From Amia ocellicauda (taxonomy: Eukaryota; Chordata; Actinopteri; Amiiformes; Amiidae): a DNA stretch of 64,000 bases. Both the position numbers and the translations under genes were made by a program. The first letter of the stretch is position 1; each line of letters starts with the position of its first letter. Location: assembly GCF_036373705.1 (NCBI RefSeq), contig NC_089856.1, positions 7,926,001 through 7,990,000 on the forward strand, read 5' to 3'. Below the pieces are notes generated by a model. It saw nothing but the letters and a program-made list of their open reading frames with translations, was not told where the DNA came from and searched no databases. Below are positions 26,031-38,000 of this stretch, one piece after another.

Positions 26031-29000
26031 CTGTAAGACAGAGAAAATTGAATTTAAAACTTAAATCAGAAATGTTTCTAATATAGGCTTGCCAAAAAAT
26101 AATCAATTCTACTCAGTATTTTATTTATGTAATATAGGTATTTGGATCCAGATACTCATGTCACCAAAAGTGAAACTGCAAAACTGGCGACAACTGGTGA
26201 CGACAAATTGTAACAGTTTCACAAACTTTGAGATCAATAAAAACAGCATTCTTGACTAAAGATAAACAAAAACATTGGATGTTTAGAATTTATTTGCTGA
26301 TTGGAAAGGGGAAGACCATGATTAGTGGCACCAGCTTAAGTTCGAGTATTTTCTGGTACACAATCCAAGTAAGTTCCAATGTCATTACTTAAACTACCAA
26401 TTGTGTTAATCACTACTGAGGATACAGTGTGGTTAATTTATTGCAGAAACTGAAGTTTCCTGAGGACACCTGATCAGCATGACTAAGGAAAAAGCAATTC
26501 TCCCTGTAAATATAAGAGGACATAACCTCCTAATGCAACTAATCGAAAGCATTTTATTTTTAATCGTCATTGAAATAACTGTACTGTCAGTTAACACTAT
26601 TTTATCATAGTGCAAGGGCAGAAATTAGTCTTTTTAATTGTTTTTTACATTTCCTGAAGTTCCAAGGAAGGCCTTACCTTTTCATTCATGGCCAGGATTA
26701 TCATGAGCTTTCTGAAGATGGTCACAAAGTCAAGGAAGAGATCCACACAGTGCCTTCAAAATAAAGTTTAAGAGCAATGACAATTAAACTACAATGTAAT
26801 TTACACTTAAATGGAATGAACAGTCATGTCTTAAGATCTTTAAGAGACTGGGTAGTATTGATTAGGGTGACGAGCAGTACTACTAAAATCAAATGGATTA
26901 AATATAGTACATTCATACATGTTTTAAAAAGAGGATACAACATTTTTATACTTTAATTACAATACACTTATCTTGAAATATCTTATATCTTGCATATATT
27001 TGCTGTTAATGACATACAATTTTATACTCTACTCAAATGTCATTATATCACCAAACTGACTGAAGATATTTCTCATGATTTACTAGACTCACTGCAGATG
27101 TTGACCCGCTATTATGCCAATGAAAACAGTGTTGTAAAAACACAATGAAGAAATCCACCACAAAACATTTTAAAGGTCAAAAGGTATTACTGGTGTACAC
27201 AAAAAATACTGAAATTTGACTTTACACAGTTGGAGCTTGCAATATTAATTTTGTTGACCCTTCAGAAAATATACACAGGAAGGGTCAGGAAAGTATAAAT
27301 ACATTTTCAGACAAGGATAAAAAACTGTGGTGCAGTACCATACCCTCCGAAATACTTCAACTGCAAAAACTCAAGACAGGAAACCTACATGTAGTTTGAA
27401 TTACCAAGTATTTTCAATAATAAAGTTATGTAACTAGAAATTAATATCTAGAATCAGAAATCAGACTTTCAAGAGAAAACTAACAAATCCCCCTGACAGA
27501 CTGACTGTTATACGGATGATAACCAGCCTGGACCATTTCCAGTGGGCCTCCATTATACAAACAAGTCAAAAATATCCTCGGCACATTTCCGTTTCAGATC
27601 TGGATAGGCACGATGCCAGCTTCAAAAGAACAAAGCGTTCTTCAGTTGTGTATAATCAGCAAAGCCTATTTTCAAATCGGGCCTGGAACATAGCTGCTGA
27701 AAAGCTTTGAAGTTTTAAGCACTCTTCTGCTGACAGCATATATGGGACAAACATTTTTAACGTTGACACAGGACTTAAAGCCGGGTTGTCTCCCTCCGTG
27801 ACCGTTATCAAGTGAATAAATCTCCAGCTTCCAGATGCCACTGTGCTTTATAATATGAAGACTATCACACAATCCAAATAAGTACAGCAATGCATAGACT
27901 GATACTGTAACTGGGCTGTAACATCAACAGATTTCACAATGGAAATCGATGCAAGCCACTGGAATATGGGAGGAATTCTATTAAGGATTAATTTGTTTCA
28001 GATCATACCAGATCCTGAATCTTTTTTCCCCACCTGATAAATGATAAATACATTTTGTGTGTTCTGTGCATATGTACAATGACAGTGTAGTATAACTCTG
28101 AATTGCACGATTCACTTTTCATCTCTTTCTGCAATGCATTTCAACAAAATTATAAAATATTTTGATTAACTGGTTCAGTATTGATTTGTGAGAGACAATG
28201 CATAAAGAGCAAAAAGTCTCAAGCAACAAAATTGCTCATTAGTGAAGCAAGATTATAAATGTTTTTATTCCACTTCACATGATCTATATGTGAAGGAAAG
28301 GTAAAATAGCATAGCACAGATCAAACAAGCAACTCCTTTAGAACAGGAAAATGTGTCATGTTTCAAGTCAGCATTAACCATTATAACAGTAACCATTATA
28401 AACATCATATGATTAAGATAAAATGCTCACCAAATATAGTCTTTATCACCCATCTCTGCCTTTTCAATAATGAGTTGAGTGTCAAAAAGGACAAACCCAC
28501 ACATTAGTGCGAGGCCAAGGTACATGTGAGCCTGAAAAAACAAAAAACAGAAGTAATGCATTACCACATCATTAAGTCATTGTTTCCTTCAGTCTATATG
28601 GCAGAATTTACACTGTAGTTTAGGGCTGGGCGATATGGCCAAAAATGTTATCACGATAAAAAATCAAATAAAAAATCATATCAGTCGATATCGATAATTA
28701 TCTCGATAAATATCAAATCTTTATTTCTTTCAAGTTTAAAGGCTGATTTGTGCTCCTGAGTTTGTTCCAGATTGTGACACCTCTCTGTATGAAGAAGTGT
28801 CTACCGTTTTCCATCTTGAATGCCTTGAAGCCCAATTCCCATTTGTGTCCCCGGGTGCGTGTGTCCCTGCTGATCTGGAAAAGCTCCTCTGGTTTGATGT
28901 GGTCGATGCCGGTCATGATTTTGAAGACTTGAATCAAGTCCCCACGTAGTCTCCTCTGTTCCAGGGTGAAAAGGTTCAGGTCCCTCAGTCTCTCAGTAGC

Positions 29001-32000
29001 ACATTCCCTTCAAACCTGAAATAAGTCTGGTTGCTCTCCTCTGAACTGCCTCTAGAGCAGCGATATCTTTCTTGAAGTGTGGAGCCCAGAACTGTACACA
29101 GTATCCAGATGAGCTCTAACTAGTGCATTGGACAGTCTGAACATTACTGCCCTTGTTCTAAATTCTACACTTTTAACAATATACCCTAACATTGTTTGCC
29201 TTTTTTATTGCTTCACCCCCACAAATTAGTTTATTAGCAGCATGGAGTGAAATCCAGATAAAGAAACAATTATTGCTTACAGTTAATATCCGAGCGTATT
29301 AAGAACTTGGATTTCACAGGACCCGGTGCAGTGCCGTGAAATAAAATCAAAATAAACTGAAGGATAATAATCGGAGCGGTTGCAGTGTTTTTTTTAATTA
29401 ATATTTTATGAACAACTGGACGGTGTTTCAGGCTGTTGTCCTGTGAATAGTTTGTAGGTCTGTTGTATAACAGCCCCGCACAGACAATCAGTATGAAGGT
29501 GAACAGGATTTAGTTAACGTGTGTCCATTTACAGGTTAAATGAATGAATGAATGAATGAATAAATAAATAAATAAATACAGCCATAGGTGCCGACTACGT
29601 GGGGGCTCAAGGGCCCGAGACCCTCCCGAAAATAAAAAAGCAGGGCTCAGCCCCCACTGGAATTGTGATGAGTTACATAATCATTCAAGGAAAACTAAGT
29701 ATTTTATCTGACAGTGGGGTCGTAGGGGTTTCGGCCGAGTAGCTCAGGTTTCACAGACAGCTCTGCACGGCGCCGAGCCGGTGTCGAGGCGCCAGTGTTT
29801 CAGTGGGTGTTCCTCTCCACAGGCTACTGTCACTCCTCCGCTTTGCTGCTGCATCACAGAGGTGAACTGGACTGCTGTACCGAATTATAGACATTATCGA
29901 AAATGTATCTAAACGTCTTTATATCGTTATAGAGAAGTAATTAACGCAATAATTATTGATATCGATTTATCGCCCAGCCCTACTGTAGTTATTTTTAAAT
30001 ACAATATAGATAATATGGAAGTTGCAAGATCTCAACACCAGGGCTTAATATAGCCATTTGCTTCTGATATTCGTAATTATTTTCCATGTCTGAAACTACT
30101 GTATTGATCACAAAGGAATGAATGAGTGGAAAACAAAAACTGAAGACAATTACATAAACAGGTATCAAGCCTACCTTAAAAAGCATCACTGAGCCAAAGA
30201 ACATGTTAAACACAGAAAGCATGAGCAGGATGGACAATCCAGACATCAGGGTGCCTAAAGGTAAAAAAATGCCTTGTAAAATGCAACAGTATAACTTCCT
30301 TTCCATAGTTTCCATTCCTTTCCATTCCTTATCCCCTCCTTTTGCATCTCTAATCTAAGTTGCTGTTTACACATCTTTTTACTGAAATTATTTAAGTATA
30401 TCAATTGTTGGATGAACAAAACCTACTGTTGATGTCACAGAAACTACTTATGGCAAGGTCTATAGCATGAGAACCAAATAACCACAGATAATGACATTAT
30501 GCATTATCAGGTGCGATTGCTCAAAAGCCCCTTCACGAAAGGAAATCTGTAGTTTTGGAGTCAAATCTAAGAGGGATGTTTCAGGGTATACACATACACT
30601 ATATACGCTTGTGCACATAAACCATGAAGATTTACGGGTCTCGTCATCAACTTGTTTTGCATATGAAACTAAGAACTCAATTCAGATATTTAACAAACAA
30701 AAAAAAAAGTATATATTTATTGGATTGATTTGTTTATTTAATGGGCGAACCACTTTAAAATTATAACCATACATACAGGGAAAGGAATAGAAGTCACCAA
30801 GAAAAGTCGCTCCCACTAGACAGACACTTTGTTTTACAAATTTTACATCAGTGCTGTGTTTTATTGCTTCTAAATGGATCACTTAGTAACATTTCAGCTA
30901 CTCATACTCAAACTAGTATTAATATTAGTTTTTATTTACAATTATGTATAATCTATCAACCAGGAAATTGTAGCTGACATTTATTTTAATGCAACAGAGT
31001 AAGCTATTTGGGAAAGTTTTGACAACAGGAAAGGATTGTATCCTACATGGTACCATAGATGATAGTATATAGAGCATTTCCCTGTATTTTATAATATTAA
31101 TATTTGTGATTTTCTAAGGATTTTACAATCTTTAAAGATGACATGGGAGTGTATGCTCTCATTTTTATTTCAGATTAAGTTTATAACTAGATCTTTAAAT
31201 TGAATACACATAACAGTGTCTGCAGTTTTACCTCCCAGAAAGAGATAGCTTCTGCGCTGGGCGTAAAGGGCGCTCAGGGTGAAGCACATGAAGACAACAG
31301 AGGTGGCCAGGAAAGCAGTTACAATGATGCTGGAGAGAAAAGAAAAAGAACATGCTTTTCCTGCAGCAGCCACTGGTAACAGAACTATGGAAACTTAAAA
31401 AATCTAATAACTTAAAATGTAGAAGCTATGAAATCACTAAGCCCATCACTGATAACACTGTGTAACATTTTTTTGTTTTTTTTTTGTTCCTGTTTTATAC
31501 CTCAAAAGTATAGAAAATGGCTATTATTCCCCACAATTTTTGCTTTTGTGACCAGGACAGTGATATTTTGAAATTGACCTATTTCCAATGAGAAAAAGAG
31601 TAAATTTGTGTCTTTTCGTTCACAAAGTCAGAAAAAAAAAAAAAAACAACAACATATGAATCCAAATTAACATGTATTTATACTAAAGTAATACAAAAAT
31701 GACTACAAAAGATTTAGAAGCGAGTAGTGTTTCGAGATTTAGGATTATACGATTTACATTTTCTATACTTTTGAGGCATAAGCAATTAGGAAATAACACT
31801 TTCTACCCAGGAACAAAAATTGTGTTACATAGTGTAATGAACCAGGATGTAACATATTTCATAGGAACTAGAGCTTTGAATTAGTTGGCCTACATAAGTC
31901 TCAAAAGTAACTGGTTATGTATAAAGAGGTTATCATTTTTTCCATTTAAATATATATTACAGCTTTTTAAAAGACCAAAGTGTATATATATATATATATA

Positions 32001-35000
32001 ATGACAGCATAGCAACTGAGCACAACCTTAATTAATACAAAAAATACAAATCAAACTGTAATTAGTGAAACTTACCTTGGATTGATGGCAATGACAAAGT
32101 CCATGGTAGGCCCCAAACCTACACCTGAGGTGGTAGGAAAGACAAAATATTAACATTTTAAAATCATTACCTAAAGCAACTGACTGGAACAAGAATGACG
32201 TTCCACTCAGGGAGCACATACACAACAGAAACTGAATGGTAACAACAAAGGATGTGAACCTGAAATTAGTTTTCAGAGTTTTCACATTTTGCTGCTCTAC
32301 AGCTTGCAGTCATGACACTTTGAAGTAGAAATTAATATATTTTATACATACAACTAGGGCTGTCACTAATGACTATTTCTGTAGTTTAGTATTCTATCAA
32401 TTATTCTGACAATTAATCAAGTTATTAAGATAGTTTGCAAGAACACTGCCTTTTTAAGCCTGTTCAATTTTCAAAACATCCAGAATAAAAATGGGGTCTG
32501 TGTAACTTTGCTCATTCATTCAAAAAACAAATTATAGAAATAAATGAAAAACTTGAATGTCTTGCGTTTCTTGTGATACATAGGTTATCGGATTATATTT
32601 ATGTAAAATTAAGTAATTTGCAACGCTATACCAAGCGCTGTGGTTTGTGAGAGCGTTGTAGCCCTGACCACAGAGCAGTTGCTGTGAGCTACTCTGAGGG
32701 TTAATAGAAGCCTCAAGGCAGTAAATTATAATCCAAGATTTTTTTGTAATCTAATTACTCGATGAATCATGACAGCCCTATACACAACCTACTCACAAAT
32801 TAAAAGCAAAAAGGTTTGTTTACAAAGTTAAAGTTCAAAAATACACAAGTGTAAGATGGTAGAAAATATGCATCAGTCAACAACATCCAGAACATTTCAC
32901 AAAACTGGCCCGTATGACAGGGTTGCAAGAAGGAAGCCATTGCTAAAAATAAGCCATCTCAAAAGCCGCATGGAGCTTACAACAAAGAACCCGAGTGATC
33001 CTGCAAAAATTATGAGACCAAATTGGAGCTTTTTGGTGTAAATGCCAAGCATTAAGTTTGCCACAGACCCCATACATCACATCTCCAAATCAAAACCTAA
33101 TGACTAAAAACTAAGATGAAAATTCACCTTTCAGCAGAACAAAGATGAAAATCAAAAGGCCAAAGCTACACTAGAGTAGCTAAAAAATAACCAATCCCCA
33201 AGAAACTTGCAAGAGCTTGAGCAAATTTGCAAAGAATAGGCAAAAGTTGCACCAAGCCAGTTTGTAAAGTTGGTAGAGACTTACGCTAAGACTTGCAAAC
33301 GTAATTGCTGCGTACAAATATTTGAGGAGTCTGAAAACGTATCAAATCAACATTTTGCATTTTTTCTCTTTAGGTTTTGCTTCTTACCCTTAATTCTCCG
33401 AGGACAATATAGGCAAAGTATTAATTATCGGAGAAACGATTTGAGATAAAGACGTGCAGTTTTTTAAGCTGCATAGCTGAGAATCTGCTGAAAAGAACCT
33501 ATAATAGATGCTTCTGCTATATACACTCACCTAAAGGATTATTAGGAACACCATACTAATACTGTGTTTGACCCCCTTTCGCCTTCAGAACTGCCTTAAT
33601 TCTACGTGGCATTGATTCAACAAGGTGCTGAAAGCATTCTTTAGAAATGTTGGCCCATATTGATAGGATAGCATCTTGCAGTTGATGGAGATTTGTGGGA
33701 TGCACATCCAGGGCACGAAGCTCCCGTTCCACCACATCTTGACCAGGACCACACCCCTAAATGCATTGAAGCAACTGCCATGTGATTGGTTGGTTAGATA
33801 ATTGCATTAATGAGAAGTTTAACAGGTGTTCCTAATAATCCTTTAGGTGAGTGTATGTGGTATCTACGGATTCAGAACAGCTTCAGCTATGTATATAGGT
33901 ATTGTGTACTTATAATACAGTATATAAGTAAAAAATGTGCAATAAAGTTAAAAATATAAAATAAAAAAAAATAAAAAAATCCAGCAATAGAACACAGAAG
34001 CTGATACAGTTTTAGGCACCCACTCTGCCCAGATTTACCCCTGCCAGCCCCCCTGGGGTGCAAAGGGACAAAAAGACTCTCAGTCCACTGGATCACAGGC
34101 AATCACACACCTTTACCAATTGCCCCTCTGGACACAGCAAACCCTCAATATAGCCCTACTGCTTTGAGCAGGAACTGTGAGCACTGTAAGGTCAGCAGAA
34201 TATATAACCAGACCCCCTGGCATGCCAGGTGCCCCTCTGCCACTTCCTGGAGAGGCCCAGCTTTGCTCAGTGGCATGTCTGAGGGACCTGAATAACTCAG
34301 GGAAAACAGAACACCAATGTTTGCCTGGGTCAGTTTGCAAAAAAAGGTGTATTATTTCAGTGTTATGTACATAGTTTATCGACAAACAATGCATATTTCA
34401 ATACCTAAGGCTCTGAAAGAGCATGTGTCAAAACTTCACTATTACTGTGTGGCGTGCAATCAATAATAACTTAATTTCTGAGTTTGTTTACTTTATTACA
34501 CATTTTCCACTCAAATGCTACATTGTAAGTACATTATACATGCATATAACTTTTAGCTGAGGTTGTTCTGAAAAAATAGATATAAAACACTTTGTGGTTC
34601 ATAAGCAAATTGTTTACCAGCTAGAATTTAAAAGTGGGAAAAAATGGGAAAATTAGCTCAGTCCTCCAAGGGTTAAAAGTCTTCACTTTTAGCATTTAAG
34701 TTTATAATTATATATTAGGTTACAAAAATGTGTATACACCATTTTGTAACTTCAGAAAAATTAACATGATAAGAAGGGCCTGAATACTTTTGCAAGGCAC
34801 TGTAGATTTCTTTTTTTTTTTTTTTTTTACCTGTGAAGAATGCAAATCCTGCTAGGATGCCCAGTCTTTTCTTCTCAGTCTCAGGATTGTGTGGAGTCAT
34901 CGCAAGCCAGGCCATCATCCCTAAAGAAGCCAACAGGGACAGCACACCACCCTGAAAATAAGCAAATTTCATAAGTATTATAAACATAACTGAATCAATA

Positions 35001-38000
35001 CATAGTTAATGGAAGAAAAACATTATCCTAATTCTATAGGCATATTAAAGACATAGTAATTCTGTTAAATGTGTGAGTTTTGTTTTATAGAAATAAAAAA
35101 GAAAAGGTATAGGAGTTTTATGAGTTCAAGGGAAGTTGTTTCATAGCATTATCACATTAAACCCCAAAGATTTTCTCACCTGGAATATCCTTGTGACAAC
35201 ATGGACGTATGCACCTGCCCCTGCCACGAACATGCACACGGCCAAGCTGGAGTACACATTCTTCAGGTGCTGCTGGGTAGAGCGGGAGCTGAAAAAAGAA
35301 AAATGAAAATAACCTGCACGTGCCTTTCCAATTCATACAGGCAGTGAAACCGGTTTACACATGATCAAGTGTCAGATTGTTGTCAAAGTCTAGGGTGTAT
35401 ACTGAAATGGTTTACAAAACCGTGTCCTACCAATGACATTCTTATTACTTTTATGAATACAAATAACTATTTTGCTCTTCCCTTCATGAATCAAGAATCC
35501 AAGCCTTCTGCAATATTTTACACAAACTAACACCAATAGTAATCTCAAAAAACTTAAAACTGCAAACCACCTCATTATGAATATTTTAATTTATCAAGGT
35601 GGCTCTGTGAAATCCATGTTCCATGTAGAACACGGACAGAACTGCAGAATTCAGGGAGAAAACATTTTAATAAGGCTCTCTAACACATTACAACAAAGTC
35701 AGTTTAAACAAAAAAAATTAAAAAATTAAAATAAATAGAGGTCGACCGATAACAGCTTTTTGAAACGATCGGCAATCGGCAGAAATGAACGCTGATAAAT
35801 GGCCAATAGTTTTTTGGGGTTGTACACATTAATATGCTTGGTTATAGGGGACAAACACAGCCTCTAGTGGTGAAATGAAAACTCCCTCATTAAATTTATT
35901 GTCACATGTGACTTGGCTCAGCATGCAGACGCTGCTTGGCTGGAACTTAAAATTGATGCTCGCTTAACAACTTCGGCTGAGAGAAGAGGCACGTAAACAA
36001 GTTGTCAATAAAAGTTGTCGTGACACTGTAAATCAAACACTGAAAACAAACAAAATGAAGTGGAAGGTACTTTGCTTAAGACCCTAACAGTATTATAAAT
36101 AACTACTTAGCACTTATATCCCCGAAAACCCACACCCGCAGACATTTCAGAGCTTTCAGACAGGAAAATGTCCCCACTAGATTTTTATTTTTTTTTATCC
36201 AGAGGAAATACTGTGTTTCGAAGGGGATTACACAATTGTTTTGATGGGGAAATACAATAAATATGATTTATGTCCCCTAAGTAGTTTAGTAGTGAAGAAT
36301 AACAATTGTTGAGTTTAAAAATATTGTATAAGTTATTGTACATGCAAAGCAGTGTGGGCATTTAAATCAGGGTATTACATTGTTTTACATTTGGATCTTT
36401 TCTCATTCCTACTGGGATATATATAATATAAATTTATATATAATATATATATAATAATATAATTATATAATTTATTTTGAATCATATTTGCGTAAAACAA
36501 GTGCCTGGATTAGAAACATTAGGCGTTTGTGTACATGGTGATGCCCTTATATGATTCCAGAATTTTCTAATGTTTCCTTGCTAATCCAGTTGTAAAATAA
36601 CAGCAGCCACCTTTATTACTTGCAAATGCAACACAAAAATCTATAAATTATAAGTAATACAATGCGTGGTGCGGTCACGTTTATTTTATGTTTACATCTA
36701 CATGTGTTTTTTGAGAAATAAGTAAGGAGTTCTACTAAACAAATCTACAAATGGAAAGCGTGAAATACTGTCTTGTCTGTTTTAGCAGAGCCAGCAGCGC
36801 ATCCGCTATTACTGAACCGGTTTGACAGTGAGGGTCACCAGGCAGCTCTGCCCTCAGGCCACAGCTGACCACACCTCTGTGAGCCTCTCAGGTGCTTGCA
36901 GCTTTATTTACATATCTACACATTGTACAGCTAGGAGTTATATCTGAAAATAAGTACCCAAAGCTTGTTATTACTGTAATTTCATTATGTATAGTTTATT
37001 TTCATCAATGACCTAAAAAGGGAAATGTAATTTTATCAAAAACTTTCCAATAAATTCATTTTTCACAACTCCCAAATTTTTTCCAATTCAACATTTTGCA
37101 GATTTTGAATTGATCTATTTTAACGGTTGCAATTTTACGCTGAGTGCTATACATTTTATACAATATATAGATTTTATTGATAAAGAAAAATAATCGGCCA
37201 ATTAATTGGAAATCGGTTCCTCCTGTTTGTATAACAAAGACTTCAAGAAACACACATCATGGGAACACAGGAACACACTTTGTGGCAAATTTCAGCCCCA
37301 ATACACACCTGTTAAACTTGTTAAAGCGCTGCCTCTCACGCCACTTCACACTACTGTACTAGCTACTGTAGCTACCATTATCGGCGGAGTGAAAATAACC
37401 AATAAAAGTTGTAATCCTATAGCTTACGATATGTCAAAGTCATCTTCACGAACGTCGACAATTAAGTCATGCTCTCAACAGCAGTTAAGATTCGAGGGCT
37501 GTTTCGCTTAGTATTTGCAGAAGTCAGTGCAGTTGCGCAGAGTAGGTTAGGTCAGTGGAATGTCATTCCTAGCAACAAGCTTACCAACAAAGATTTTGTT
37601 AAATCTGTTTTGAAAATGTAGAAGCAGAAGCTCTGACATTTTTTAAATGGGGCATTTTAAATCCTGGAGGTTCTTTTGGGAAATTAAATCAATCAATCTG
37701 CACATATATGAAACAATGTTTCCCAGTTTCCCACAGCTATAGGCCTATATATAAAAATGGGTGTTGTCTGGCCAAACAAACCTGCAAAATTAGGAACCCA
37801 CTTTTGATTGGATCCTTTTATGCACTAAAAGTGCAAAATTATGAGCTCTCGTATAATATCCGAAATGAGAAGTTTGTCTTCGCTTTATCAATAACCTATG
37901 TTGTGAGTTGTCAGTGTTGTTAAAAGTTAACTTCTGAAGCAAAAAGATGTTTACTTAAGAAAAAAAAAAATAGCAATAATAAAAAATAAATAATAATGTG

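Larger units (their letters stand above)
28621..29982. mobile_element. Non-autonomous hAT element with 8-bp target duplication
   Basis: The left end is tagggctgggcgatatggcc and the right end is atttatcgcccagcccta, an inverted pair. The element is flanked by a perfect 8-bp direct repeat ctgtagtt (28613-28620 and 29983-29990), the hAT hallmark. Length is 1362 bp. It encodes no transposase but carries a CR1-type LINE fragment (28735-29215) and a GAAT/AAAT microsatellite. It lies in tmbim6 intron 7. Confidence 0.9.

Noticed and set aside
34650..34680. piggyBac-like end (gtcctccaagggttaa)
   Set aside because: It has a TTAA and a plausible inverted end, but no matching left end was found within the neighbouring 1 kb.
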